Position numbers and translations under genes: made by a program | Shown: one piece after another, positions 22,165-33,116 of the stretch | Position numbering within the stretch: position 1 is the stretch's first letter | Layout: each line of letters opens with the position of its first letter | Assembly: GCA_907165275.2 (NCBI GenBank) | Contig: OU015660.1 | Coordinates: 8,496,501-8,560,500, forward strand | Origin: Zygaena filipendulae | Taxonomy: Eukaryota > Arthropoda > Insecta > Lepidoptera > Zygaenidae | DNA: 64,000 nucleotides | Direction of reading: 5' to 3' | The notes under the pieces: generated by a model | What the model was told of the DNA's origin: nothing | Database searches by the model: none | The model's input: only the letters and a program-made list of their open reading frames with translations

Positions 22165-22880
22165 TATTATTCAATACCATTATTCAACTGTAATACTGTT
22201 CTCTTTATTTCTTGAAAATAAACGAGGTGGACTTGAACACTTATGTATATCGTGTACACTTAAAGAACTTCATAGTGTTATTAAATTTATTACAATAATA
22301 GCCTCCTGGGAACCCCACCGCCATTTCTTTAATAGTGGTATTGTAATATGATTTGATTATTTCGATTTATATCCATTGTTTCAGTCTTACATATTATCTG
22401 TGAAGTCAAAATTACAGTGGACATTTCTGTGATACCCGTATTTAAGATTATAGTAGAGTCAGAATATTAAACACGACCGCTTAGTCCATTCGATTGAACG
22501 ACGTAGGTACCTACGTCATTACCGACTTTTTGGACCCATCTATATCATTATCAGTTACCTACACGAACTCCACTGCTGCATAAAATGTCTAGCATGAAAG
22601 ATTTTTCTGTTTTTTTTTTTTTTGATGGAAAACAAATGTATCTATCCCGATGCAAAGCTTTTTGATATCCATAATATCTTTATGTCGATATGATACTAAT
22701 ACTCTTGTATATATGTTTGCCGGCTTGTTCCAAAATGCATTACGCAAAAACAACGGACGGATCAATTAGTATGGTAGCTTTGACACGAATCAACATAAAC
22801 AAGACTTTATCCTAGATTGGTACCTACATGAAAGAGCTTTTGAGGAAATCCGAAATTCGCACGCGTGAAATCCGTTTAGG
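22165..22880. other. No gene seen
   Basis: A T-run at 22609-22623. Open frames here are short and unsupported. No repeat ends recognised. Confidence 0.35.
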
Positions 22881-23046
22881 CGCAAATGGTCCAATTCGCA
22901 AATGGTCCAGAGGGTTTAAAATGTCCAATTCGCAAACCGTCCAATTAGCAAATGGTCCAATTCGCAAATGGTCCAATTCTCAAATGGTCCAATTCGCAAA
23001 TGGTCCAATTCGCAAATGGTCCAATTCGCAGTTGATCCAACTTGTA
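22881..23046. repeat. 16-bp tandem repeat
   Basis: The unit is AAATGGTCCAATTCGC, with about six clear units at 22948-23040, preceded by irregular ones. A short version with the same introduction (TTTAGGCGCAAATGG, AGAGGGTTTAAAATG) is at 33117-33190. Confidence 0.85.
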
Positions 23047-23929
23047 ATTGGTTAAATAAGTTTAGTTATTTTTATTATCAGGAAATGTTTTCATCAATTT
23101 TATTATTTGGTTAATTATTAATTTTAATTAAAACTGCGTATCAAAATATTATTAAGTAAATAATAAAGTCCATAGCAAATGTTAATATTAACTACTTTTA
23201 CATCATGTTGGATAATATTGAATAATAATAATATTGAATAATATCAGAAATAAAAACACTTCCTTGGCAAGTTTTCTTAGCAGTTTCCTCAGTGTGAGTC
23301 GGTATTGTATGTTAATATCTAGGGATAACTCTGCAGACATTGACAATGATCGAGAACACGATAATTTCCAGTTGGAAGACATGAAACCATTTTACAACCT
23401 AACGTAAAGAGAAACTAACGGAATGATCTGACTTACTGACATCATTTGCTTTGTATTGTCTTGCCGTGGAGCCGAATTTTTTACGATTCGATCAGTGGCG
23501 TTGAAGAAATTGAAATCACATAGAGGTAAAAAAAAATATCAATAAAAAAACAACAAGAAATGTTTCTAAAAGTCAGATAAAAATATTTGTGTAATGATCA
23601 CAAAATGTAATTAGACTGCATGACTAATAAATTTAATAAATTATACGATTGATTTGTAGATATAAAAACGTCTCCAAGTGAAATTGTCAACAAAGAGTGC
23701 CAAAAACACTTCTGGCAGTAGGTTTTCTATGAAACTTTTTTCTATATTACGTTGCTTTTATCAAATACATAGTATTAAACTTATTATTATTAATTAATAT
23801 ATTATGTTGAATATCAATTTCTTTTAAAATTAAATTTTTCATAAGATGGGTTGTATGTACAATATACTTTTGACCAGCTATAAAAAATCTTATTAGGTAC
23901 GACTGTTGTGATTTGAAATCCGAAGAGAA
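23047..23929. other. No gene seen
   Basis: AT-rich, with repeated AATAATATTGAATAATA near 23213-23245. No coding block. Confidence 0.35.
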
Positions 23930-24199
23930 ATGTTTAAATATTTTTCAATAAAGACGAAAATGTTCTTGCGAGTCAACACAGTGAATGTGATTGTAAGTCT
24001 ACGTAAAGCCTCCTTGAAGACGGTTCAAGACGCTCCAATAGGATCTGGTCCGGCTTTGCAGGAAAGCTTAGCCGACAGCTGCCACCATATGCATATTGAA
24101 GCCACCTGCAATATCCACAACTTAGCGAATGGAGTGAATATTCTATTAGATCCAAGAAGCTGCGGTCAGTTGGACATGTTTGTACCGGTACCTTTTTAG
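23930..24199 (+). CDS. Unrecognised open frame of 89 codons
   Basis: An ATG-to-TAG frame whose downstream half (from about 24000) is less AT-rich than its surroundings and reads SLKTVQDAPIGSGPALQESL, then CHHMHIEATCNIHNLANG with a C-x-x-M-H cluster, and ends QLDMFVPVPF. The - strand is also open over part of it. It has no splice context that I can tie to a neighbour, lies inside duplication unit B and has no match in unit A. It could be a remnant of a transposon gene or chance; I do not assign a function. Confidence 0.25.
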   Translation: MFKYFSIKTKMFLRVNTVNVIVSLRKASLKTVQDAPIGSGPALQESLADSCHHMHIEATCNIHNLANGVNILLDPRSCGQLDMFVPVPF

Positions 24200-24241
24200 G
24201 ACTTCGAAATGTTTCAACCTTAAATATTGACGTTAAGAAGT

Positions 24242-24493
24242 AAATGGACGCAGATAAGCAATAACGTGGGCAATGTGTTAACCCACAAAATTAAGTTATT
24301 GATTCAGAACGATTTATTGAGAGTTAGGAAACGTTTTTTAATTATGTGTTTACCTTATTACATTGTTTAAATATGTAACTAAATATTGAACATAAAAATG
24401 TTGATACAAAATGGCGCTCCTACTTTAAAAACACGATTTACTCAAAATTTCTCTAGTGTGGGTTAACACACTATTGCTTATCTATGTCCAAAT
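24242..24493. mobile_element. MITE with AAATGGACGCAGATAAGCAA ends, copy 2
   Basis: The left end AAATGGACGCAGATAAGCAA and the right end TTGCTTATCTATGTCCAAAT are inverted, and both lead into a GTTAACCCACA/TGTGGGTTAAC block. About 252 bp. It is close in sequence to copy 3 at 30189-30431. Confidence 0.8.
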
Positions 24494-24548
24494 ATGTATG
24501 TACGGTAATAATGTCACAGTTTGAGACCTATGATTTGAATAAAATTTT

Positions 24549-24588
24549 GTACTATGTTTGAAAGTCTTGTGAGTTTCAAACATAGTAC
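24549..24588. repeat. Short perfect hairpin
   Basis: GTACTATGTTTGAAA and TTTCAAACATAGTAC are exact inverted copies separated by 10 bases. No link to a gene. Confidence 0.8.
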
Positions 24589-24807
24589 ATAGGTATCTTC
24601 GAATAGGAAATGTGAAATACCTACCAATTAAAGGTTTGCCACCATTACCTGAAGAAAAACTTATTTTTAACCGACTAGCTAGCATACGACTCGAAACTAG
24701 CGATGTGCTATATCGTGAAAATGTGTTTCCGCAGATACGAAACAGAATATGGATATTTGGTATCAAGATCCGCGGTTACGGATACGGATACGAATCTTAA
24801 CTCTTTT

Positions 24808-24989
24808 ACTCAAAAATTTGATATTTTGTTTGTTTGTTACGATTTAACTCAGAAACACTAGACCGATTTCAAAAATGTTTACACCATTACAATGCTACAT
24901 TATCCCTGAGAAACATAAGCTACATTGTAACCCGGATTTCCTGCGGGAACTCTGAAGTTACCTCAGGTGAAACCACGGGAAGCAGCTAG
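24808..24989 (+). mobile_element. Lep1-like Helitron
   Basis: TTTGTTTGTTACGATTTAACTC, then CCCGGATTTCCTGCGGGAAC, and the 3' end GTGAAACCACGGGAAGCAGCTAG before T. The 5' end has decayed. Confidence 0.6.
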
Positions 24990-25007
24990 TCACCTCTTTA
25001 TATAGAA

Positions 25008-25203
25008 GTAGCTGTTCCCCGTGGTTTCGCCCACGGTAATTATGGAGTTCTTACGGGAATTCCAGGACAAAAAGTACCCTGTGTCCTTTTCTGTAGATAC
25101 CCCTGACAACGTATGGGAAAATTTCATGATGATGGGGTGGAGTGGTTGATGCGTCATAACGTAACAAAGAAAAAATTTACTTTCGTATTCATAATAGTAA
25201 GGA
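25008..25203 (-). mobile_element. Lep1-like Helitron
   Basis: GCTGTTCCCCGTGGTTTCGCC at the hairpin end; ATTCATAATAGTAAGGA followed by T at the 5' end. It is tail to tail with the previous copy, 18 bp away. Confidence 0.7.
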
Positions 25204-25472
25204 TTTCATCTACTTATGTATTGAAAATTAATAAGTTGAACGATCCGTAAAACATCCGCTGAAAAAGTAACGGATACGGATCTTTCTTCTCTCTCGGATA
25301 TCCGCGGATACATATACGGATATCCGGCACATCACTACTCGAAACACAAAGTTTCGAGTAGTGATGTGCCAAGTTTCGAGTAAATAGTAAGCTTCTAATG
25401 TTATTGTTAATTCTCAGATAAACTAATATCTGGTGGTTTGTAAAAATAAATAATTAAAAATGCAGGAAAACA

Positions 25473-25478
25473 TTTATT
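25473..25478 (-). other. Possible polyadenylation signal, gene 2
   Basis: AATAAA on the - strand, in the same flanking context as 14241-14246 (AAAATGCA before, CATTTATTA). It lies about 640 bp beyond the present stop of gene 2. Confidence 0.35.
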
Positions 25479-25663
25479 ACAAGGACAGACAAGAATCCAG
25501 AGTTGAACAGAAATCATAGATTACACCGACCTCTATACTTATATAATAACATTGATTGAGACATGACCGTGACGAATAACCTACAACAGTGTTTCCTTGC
25601 CTAAAATAGACTTGTCAACTTGTAACATAATAACATAACTAAGTATATTCTTATCAATAAAAT

Positions 25664-25709
25664 CTATTGAGTCGGTCTTTGGCTGTAGTTTACTTTGAAC
25701 ATCGGACGC
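25664..25709 (-). pseudogene. Former third exon of gene 2
   Basis: It matches the third exon of gene 1: acceptor TTGCAG, then SDVQSKLQP. It carries one extra base after the CAGCCA stretch, so the frame is shifted and the TAG stop is out of frame. Because the second donor is also lost (26116), this exon is probably not used in the normal way. Confidence 0.6.
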
Positions 25710-25863
25710 CTGCAATGAAGAAACAAATAAGTTTAAAAATTTATATCTATTTTTATATTGTCCATTGGAAAAAATCTTGAAGATATTTTATTAGAACATG
25801 ACAAGATAAATCAATGTTATTCTTATATATAAGTCTTGATCTTTCCGTGGGTCACGAAAAGAA

Positions 25864-26028
25864 GTGAATAGGAAGTTTATTTTATTTATTTATTTTTCTA
25901 GTAAAAACATACAGCTGCAATAATACACTAACAAAACAAACTATACATTCGCCAAAACAGTTTCACAAACAATCAATAGATACTTCTAGAGAAATAAAAT
26001 TAAGTTTCCAATGTTGAATTTAGTTGAA
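25864..26028. mobile_element. Insertion in old intron 2 of gene 2
   Basis: Relative to gene 1, the flanks GAAGTGAATAGGAAGTT and GCGATTTGTGTAAGGGGGCTC are contiguous there but separated here by about 165 bp starting with TTTATTTATTTATTTT. The TTTA-rich end suggests a retroposed sequence. The class is uncertain. Confidence 0.45.
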
Positions 26029-26115
26029 GTTTTTTTTTCTTCAAAAAAGCGATTTGTGTAAGGGGGCTCGTCACAACCATTAGGGATGCTATAAGAATCA
26101 ATTTAAACATACTTA

Positions 26116-28194
26116 TTATCCAAGTTTTTTCAAAACTTCTGGGGGATTATCATAGCTCTTTTTAGCTTCCTCCGAATTAAAAGTCTCCCTTTTATGTATA
26201 GCAAACACTGGCTCCTTCTCCATAGTAGTATCCCACGTCAGTTCATTAATATTATTTGCGAGTTCCTCGCGGTTCAGATGCGGAGTTGCGTAGATCTGTT
26301 TAAAAAAAGTAAAAATTATAGTTAAATCAACTTCAAATATATACAAAAATAAATATTCTGCATTCATTTTTTTTTTCAACACAACCAACATAATTTGATA
26401 CACTATACTAATATTATAAATGCTAAAGTTACTCTCTCTGTCTGTCTTTCTGTCTGTCTGTTACGCTTTCACGCCTTAAAGGCTCAACCAATCATCATTA
26501 AATTTTGCATACACATTGTCAGGGGTACAGAGAAGGACATAGGGTACTTTTTGTCCCAGAAGTCCCGCCGGAACACCGAAATTAACTCGGGTGAAACCGT
26601 GGGAAAGAGCTAGTTTTCTAATAAAATTGATTTCTTCTTCTTCTTCTTTTTTCAATATGGCAACAGACGCCTTGGATGTCAGTCAGAGAAAACAGTGGAC
26701 AATTACAAAAAGCAAAAAAGTACCTATTTGTTAGGACAGAATATGAACGGATTCAGAAAGATTGTTGTCATAATCCCTAAAGAGAGGGCTGTACAATATA
26801 AATAATTACTAGCTGTCACCCGCGATTTCATCCGCGGTAATTTCGGAGTTCCCGCGGGAATTGCTGCGGGACAAAAGTACTTTATGTATGTTTATGAATT
26901 CCGGGATAAAAAGTACCCTTTGTCCTTCACTGAACCCCTGACAACGTGTGTGCAAAATTTTATCATGTTCAGTTGAGCCGTTAAGGCATGAAAGCGTAAC
27001 AGACAGAAAGACAGACAGACAGAGTTACTTTCGTATTTATAATATTATAGCTGTCCTCCGCGATTTAATCCCCGGTAATTTCGGAGTTACCGCGGGAATT
27101 CCGGGATAAAACTGTCCTATCTTTTAAGTTGGACCATATTATAAATGGTTACAAAATTTTATCAAAATCCGTTCAGTAGTTTCGGAGTCCATCGCGGACA
27201 AACAACGTGACACGTGATTTATATGTATATATTAAGAAGATAAGATTATAAACTACATAGTAGGATTGTTAGCGAATCCGGTGACGCGGCAGCGGCACGT
27301 CGCCATTTACACATTCTACAGTGAAACTGTTTTCTGTCGGATCATATGTAGGTATATCGTAAATACATACTACACCCGTACTCAAAATTGTGAGTTTAAA
27401 TATTTTTTATTTGTTATCTGTCGATATTTATGAGTAGAATCGTCACCATTGCCATATATTTTCTAAACTTCTAGGTGAACGCTAAATTGGCATTGAAAGG
27501 AGAATGAGCGCTTCCAAGTATTGTAACACTTTACGCTAAAAGTCATTTTAAAAATTAAACGTTTTTTTATACCAATCACAGCAAAGCTGGATCTCGTACG
27601 GAAAATAAGTAGTCGGGTGTATAAAAATAATATTTTTATTTTTTTTATCATTTTTCGTCAAGATACAGTATATTAAAATCGTCATAATATGTCAACTCTA
27701 ACTTCTGGGTGTTTTAAAGACTTAATTTGTTTTTTTTTTAAACTAAGTAACATATTTTTTGTGTAACTTGTAGTCGATTTCATCCCAAGTATGGTAAATT
27801 TCATACCTTGGTATTATAATATGATATAAATATCTTAAAAGTGGTCATCTATATTAGTTAGGATGGAACTCATGTTTTAATTCCCAATATCCTTTTATGC
27901 AAATTGTAACTAAATATGTGAAGTAAAATTTAGAGACCACGCAATTTCTTTTTCTGAAATGTATTATAGGCAAGAATAATTTGAACCAATCCATTTACGT
28001 TAATATTTTAGAAACAAATTATACTTAAATCTTTCCATAAGTAAGTATCAACATACGTTTAGATTACCCCAGTAAAAAACTATGGAAGTTGGTTGATTAC
28101 TTTCCAAAAACATTGGTAACATAGTAAAGTAACTTAAAAAAAGTTTACTTACGCTGACAAGGCACACTGCGAAAAGAACAATAAGTAGCTTCAT
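26116..28194 (-). CDS. Gene 2: small secreted protein, paralogue of gene 1
   Basis: Coding exons are 28153-28194 and 26116-26295. Exon 1 encodes the same signal peptide as gene 1, MKLLIVLFAVCLVS, with the same GTAAGT donor. Exon 2 begins IYATP and encodes 59 residues to a TAA stop, including NINELTWDTTMEKEP, FAIHKRETFNSEEAKKSYD and PPEVLKKLG; total about 73 residues. In gene 1 the corresponding point is a GTAAGT donor; here the base after the exon is A, which destroys the donor and completes the stop. Exon 2 is 14 codons longer than in gene 1 (stop excluded) and lacks the FVKRD motif (HLNRE instead). The frame is open and acidic-basic like gene 1, so it may still make protein, with a new C-terminus. 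It has a better TATA box than gene 1. The alternative is an early pseudogene. Confidence 0.6.
26398..26613 (+). mobile_element. Lep1-like Helitron in intron 1 of gene 2
   Basis: CTATACTAATATTATAAATGC, a CTCTGTCTGTCTTTC run, and the 3' GGTGAAACCGTGGGAAAGAGCTAG before T. Absent from gene 1. Confidence 0.75.
26809..27048 (-). mobile_element. Lep1-like Helitron
   Basis: CTAG at 26809, GCTGTCACCCGCGATTTC, a partly repeated CCGGGATAAAAAGTACC block, and the 5' end TTTATAATATTAT. The next copy follows at once. Confidence 0.7.
27049..27235 (-). mobile_element. Lep1-like Helitron, CACGTG subfamily, abutting the previous copy
   Basis: AGCTGTCCTCCGCGATTTAATC starts immediately where the preceding copy's 5' end stops. 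It ends GTGACACGTGATTTATATG. A head-to-tail arrangement of two subfamilies. Confidence 0.7.
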
Positions 28195-28221
28195 TTTGAT
28201 ATTTGTAATATTTCAATCACT

Positions 28222-28254
28222 CTAAAGCTAAGCAAGAATAAGAGGATATTTATA
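28222..28254 (-). promoter_or_regulatory. TATA-type core promoter of gene 2
   Basis: TATAAATA (28247-28254 on the - strand) lies about 60 bp before the ATG and about 31 bp before a CTTTAGAG-like start region near 28222. The matching site in gene 1 reads TGGAAATA. Confidence 0.5.
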
Positions 28255-28745
28255 CTCTGGCACGATGTTGACACATTTGTTCTATATGTAGTCGTAGTAT
28301 TCATGAATAGTTGGGAAGGGTGTCTCAAGTCAAAAGGGTATCAAAGTATAAGAATAAATAGCTTCTATTTTTTTTTTCAGTATTATTATAAACTTACATT
28401 GAAAGTTTGGTCTATTGTTATTACGATTTTATTAAGAGTGTATTTTAGATGAAATTTTGCTGTAGGTAAGGTAATGATTGTGTAAAAGATATAGGTACGT
28501 GTCTCTGAGTGGTTTTCGAAAGTTACTTTTCCTAATGATACATTTTCCAACCCCAATATCACCAGTTGCGCGCACCATTTGTGGGATCAGTCACCTCAAA
28601 TGCGAATGAAAGCATCCAGCTGTGGATAAGTTGAATTCTTTTTTTATGTTATTGACTTAAAAACAAAGTAGTTGACTTTTTCCATCCCAATTTGTATGAT
28701 TTTAGTAAAGAAATTACAAGCTTCGTGAAAAATAAAATCACTATG

Positions 28746-29491
28746 TACAGTCAACAGCTAAAGTAGATGATCAAAATCAGAAATTCAATATAAATGAACG
28801 GAGTTCGCGTCAGAACTTTGTGGCGTCGAAGTGATTCAAAAGTAGGTATGTGATTGTAAATTATATCAAACATTTACTACTAGTACAGCTGCCATATATT
28901 CGTGATCAGTTTTGACTCCAAAAGTTATAAAATCAATTCGCATCAGAACTAAGAAGTAAAAAAATTTTTCAAACTTAGTGAACAGTTAAAAACAAAAATT
29001 CAATGATGAAACTGAGGCCACGTAATCATGAGGCAAATAATTCATCCATACTTATTTTATAATTATCCCAGTAATTTAATTTGTTGTTTTACGGAATAAC
29101 AGCATCGGAACTCCGAGCAGAGGACAAAAAAAAAATTCATACATTCAAATATTATAAATGTTCAAGAAATATAATTTTCTTACGTTTTTAACGGAAATCT
29201 GCTTTAATATACTAATTTTGAACCGTGGCCTCAGTTTCATAATTTAATTTTTGATTTTGACTGTTCACAAGTTTTAAATTTTTTTTCACTTAGTTCTGAT
29301 GCGAATTGAGTTTATAAATTTGGAGTCGAAACTGATCACGAATATATGGCAGCTGTACTAGTAGTAAATGTTTGGTATAATTTACATTTACATACTTTTG
29401 AATCACTTTGACGCCACACAGTTCTGACGCGAACTCCGTTCATTAGTATTGAATTTCTGATTTTGATCATCTACTTTAGCGGTTGACTGTA
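28746..29491. mobile_element. Large foldback element
   Basis: Arms of about 270 bp: TACAGTCAACAGCTAAAGTA at the left end is mirrored by TTAGCGGTTGACTGTA at the right, and the similarity runs inward to ACTGAGGCCACG / CGTGGCCTCAGT. The centre is about 200 bp of unique AT-rich sequence. No protein. Confidence 0.85.
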
Positions 29492-29604
29492 CCTACTTTA
29501 AAACGATACTACTATCTACTATTACTTTAAAATTGAAGCGCTAGTTAATTAGTGCTTAATGTAAGTAATGAAATTATACATAAAGACAGATTCAAAGAAA
29601 AAAA

Positions 29605-29935
29605 AAGTAAAAATTCGGATTTCGCGCGCAGCACGCTGGTTAATGAACTTTACATATAATTTTATCGAAACATCGGTGAAAATACAGAAGAAAGGTGCAT
29701 TAAGAGAATCACTCCGATCCGAGACGCGTCGCGAGTAGGTATTTGCAAAAAGTCTATCTGTTTCATGCCGCTCTGCTACCCCCCTGGCGTCAACAACACA
29801 AACACAACATGCGCAAATTCTCACGCACACTAGCAAAGCAGCAGCGGGGGACGCACGGGTGTAGGGGGGACGCGGCACCGCGCCGGCCGGCCGCGACTAA
29901 ACTAAGCACGAGCCGCAAGGGCAGCAGTTACCTAC
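29605..29935. other. GC-rich island, no gene assigned
   Basis: CG-rich sequence (GACGCGGCACCGCGCCGGCC and neighbours) within AT-rich DNA. It is open on both strands for 70-110 codons, which is expected from composition and is not enough for a gene call. No splice sites or domain recognised. Confidence 0.4.
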
Positions 29936-29961
29936 CTACATTTATTCGAATTATTTCGTAG

Positions 29962-30044
29962 CCTGATTGAGTAACAAACATCCAAACATCCAAATATCCA
30001 AACATCCAAACATCCACACTTTTACATTTATAATATTAGTAGGA
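29962..30044 (-). mobile_element. Helitron 5' tail with tandem ATCCAAAC
   Basis: GATTGAGTAACAAACATCC, five copies of an 8-bp ATCCAAAC-type unit, then TTTATAATATTAGTAGGA before T. The 3' half is missing. Confidence 0.65.
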
Positions 30045-30188
30045 TGCCCAGCATTTCTTTTTAATATCTCGAGTTGCAGATGGAATTTAGAAAAAATCAA
30101 AACATGAGTATCTAAGTTAAACCCTTCTCAATACAACAAAAAAAACCGCATTCAATTTGGTGCCGCAGTTTTTGCGTAGCACGAATAC

Positions 30189-30431
30189 AAATGGACGCAG
30201 ATAAGCAATAACATGTTAACCCACAAAATTAAGTTACCTATTCAGAACGATTTATTGAGAGTTAGGGAACGTTTTTTAATTATATGTTTACCTTATTACA
30301 TTGTTTAAGTATGTAACTAAATATTGAACATATAAAATATTAACAGAAAATGGCGCTATAATTTTAAAACACGATTTACTCAAAATTTCTCCAGTGTGGG
30401 TTAACACACTATTGCTTATCTATGCCCAAAT
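30189..30431. mobile_element. MITE with AAATGGACGCAGATAAGCAA ends, copy 3
   Basis: Left AAATGGACGCAGATAAGCAA, right TTGCTTATCTATGCCCAAAT. Inside it matches copy 2 nearly base for base, including GAGAGTTAGGGAACG and ACACGATTTACTCAAAATTTC. Confidence 0.8.
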
Positions 30432-31190
30432 ATACAGACAGATAGACAGACAAAAATTCTAAAAACGATATTTTTGGCTTCTACATCACTCATAGAGTCA
30501 CCTAAATTTATTTTTTCTTATTTATCTCCCATGTACAGACATCGACCTGTTACAATTTTATTATATGTATATATAGATGTTATGTTCAACTAAAATTATT
30601 TTATACTTTTTAGAATGGAAGAGAAATATAGAAGAGGAAAAACTACTAGCTAAACTACGTTTATCCACAAAACGAAAAAGATGCAATTTACTTTGTAAAT
30701 CAAAAACATAACCAATAGAACGGGAGCTCTTGATGCTACATGGGGATTTACTCGAGCGTTGTTTAGATTTGGGACCCATTGGGTTTTGAAGATTGTAAAT
30801 TCCTTGCTTCGTAAAAATTAATGAATGCATAAATAAAAAAAATATGATTTTTTTTAGATTACTTAAGTTGATAAATAAAATGCAGCCAAAATTGCATTAA
30901 AATCATTAATATTTTTTTTAATAATAGGTACATTCAGAATAAAATAAAGTAAAACAACAAAAAAAAGTAAAACAGTCACTAATATAAAAAACAAATTACG
31001 CGGTATATAGATTTACAGTTCCATACAAATTTTCCAACAAAAAAACATCGTCCGACATCAAAAATATAAAAACCTACCGATATAATCCATAACAACCCAA
31101 ACGGTAGGCTTGGCACCAACTTGAACTGATCAGTGATCAGTGGGTCGGTTCAATACATACTTTTATAGAAAAAAGTTTTACCTAACTACC
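30432..31190. other. No gene supported
   Basis: A - strand frame of 89 codons at 30561-30830 (rich in S, K and F) has no signal peptide, domain or splice context. I leave it uncalled. GATCAGTGATCAGTGG near 31127-31142 is a small direct repeat. Confidence 0.35.
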
Positions 31191-31191
31191 T

Positions 31192-31920
31192 TTACCACTT
31201 ATTTTTGGAAGTCGGTTAAAATTACATTAAAATGAAAGGTGTACTAGTTACTACCTATAGCTTGATGTAATACTTGCCTGGAACTTATTTTAATATTCAT
31301 TTTAACCGACTTCAAATAAGGAGGTTATCAATTTGACACGTTTAATGCCGTTTTATCCTGTGATGACGTCATGGCGATGGAAAGTAGTGTGAGGACGGTG
31401 CGAGAGTGTGATAGAAAAAAAGAGAAAGGGAAAGCAAGCCAGAGTGAGGAATACATGTTTCACTGCAGCATCTGCAGCTGCTCGTTCTAAACTTTATAGA
31501 TGATTTTTGTTTCTTCGGCTCGTGGAAATCGGCAGATTATATTTTTCCCGCTATCCTTGAGTTATTTTACTTCCAAATGTAAAAAAACATCAACCGCGTT
31601 CGAGAAAATCGAGATGACGGTTTTTTTTTGCAAGTTTGTGATCCTTTTTAAACTCCCTTACGTCATGTTCAAATCGCAGATTATTCATATACACAGTTTG
31701 CAGAATGTAATTAACCTACTATGTCTTAATCTGATGCGCTCGAGTATTTCCGGCTATCGTTTTTTTTGATTATTCTGATCGGTTATTCTAGATGCGCCCC
31801 TCTGTGTCGAGGGCCTTTATTTGGTGGAGGTGCAAGATATGCCCCTTATGTTAATCTGACGCGCTTTAGTAAATCCATAAATTTCGTCTTGGACTCCCGT
31901 ACTACAACGCAGTTAGCTAA
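31192..31920. repeat. AACCGACTT-type dispersed repeat, mosaic
   Basis: GGAAGTCGGTTAAAATTACAT at 31207 and AACCGACTTCAAATAAGGAGG at 31304 face each other. Downstream, ATGCGCCCCTCTGTGTCGAG and GTGGAGGTGCAAGATATGCC are blocks I recognise from a common lepidopteran repeat, class unsure. TGACGTCA sites occur within it. Confidence 0.45.
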
Positions 31921-31949
31921 AATCAACAGGTAAGTAGATACCTACAGGT

Positions 31950-32046
31950 AGGTGCAGAAAAAAATATAGGGTAGTAAGTACTTTTATCTCGGAATAACCG
32001 GGAGATCTCCGAAATTAACGTGGGTGAAACTGCAGGGAACAGCTAG
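31950..32046 (+). mobile_element. Helitron 3' fragment
   Basis: AGTACTTTTATCTCGGAATA and GGGTGAAACTGCAGGGAACAGCTAG before T. The 5' half is missing. Confidence 0.55.
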
Positions 32047-32383
32047 TAATCAATAAAATTACCTATTCGTAGGCTTTTTTCATGATATTATTTGTGTAAC
32101 CCTAATTAACCTTTCAATATCGATCGCTATATCGATATTCTCCACCCTAGGCTATAATAACATCGATAACACCTCGACATCGACATTACTACCTACACTA
32201 CACAATGCTCCTACCGGGCCCTGCCCCCCGACCCGTATCGTGCGATAGAGAGACTTGCAGGACCTAGAGGCGAGTGCCTACTTTTTCCTTCTGAAATATT
32301 GTTTCGGGCCAAACCTTTTCTACCCCCCTAAACCTTCACTAAATGAGACAATTTTGGTGTCATTCGATTCAGTACACCTTAAT

Positions 32384-32542
32384 CTAGGGCTGTACGTTTT
32401 TCTAATTTAGTAATTCAGTTTAGTTTAACTTTAATAAATTAAAAAGCTCGAGGAAGATTTTTTGTAATAAATATGGATATTGAGATGCTAATAACTTTTG
32501 TTATAAGCAATATTTCTTTAAAATCAAAACGTACAGCCCTAG
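32384..32542. mobile_element. Short MITE with 17-bp perfect ends
   Basis: CTAGGGCTGTACGTTTT (32384-32400) and AAAACGTACAGCCCTAG (32526-32542) are exact inverted copies around 125 bp of AT-rich sequence. Confidence 0.75.
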
Positions 32543-33116
32543 TTATCCAATACATCAATAACATGTAAAAAAATCATCAAAATTGGTCTATGTTTAAGGG
32601 GAGATAAACGGTTTGGCTTTTTGTATGAAAATTTGTACGCACACGATCGTCTTAAACCTCAGGTTTGCGTGATTTTTTCTTGCACTTTCTGTTTTTGTAT
32701 ATAAATAATAGGTACCTAGTTATGTTTTTAAGATATTAATCTTATTGCAAGATCTAAAATAATAGCTAATAGATCTAGTCCTGAATTCCGGGTCTCGCAT
32801 ACATAAATAATTTTCTTGTAGATTAGGTAGGAAAGTTTCAATCAGTGAAATTATTGGTTTAGTAGTTTCAGAGATTATACGACGACAAGCAAAAACTTTT
32901 CTCTAACATATTTCCTCAATAGTATAGACAAGTACAGTATTATACTATCTGTGGATATAAACATTCTAAGCGTGCTTTCAGCTTAACACACCCTTTCCAA
33001 CTAATCCTAAGTTCTTAATTATTATATAAAGTTGACCTACCTATGTCTTTGACCTATGACCACTGTTTCCAGCTGATTATTATTTCGATACGAGTTAATG
33101 GCGTGTGACCGTCGTT

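Larger units (their letters stand above)
24698..25340. mobile_element. Probable inverted-repeat element holding two Helitrons
   Basis: TAGCGATGTGCTATATC at the left and GATATCCGGCACATCACTA at the right are imperfect inverted ends, each followed inward by GGATACGGAT-like repeats. Two Lep1-like copies (24808-24989, 25008-25203) lie inside, in opposite orientation. Confidence 0.5.

Noticed and set aside
22948..23040. 16-bp direct repeats as a CRISPR array
   Set aside because: The units are contiguous with no spacers, so it is a minisatellite.
29549..29961. 109- and 72-codon frames as genes
   Set aside because: Same reason: a GC-rich island with frames open on both strands and no splice signals.
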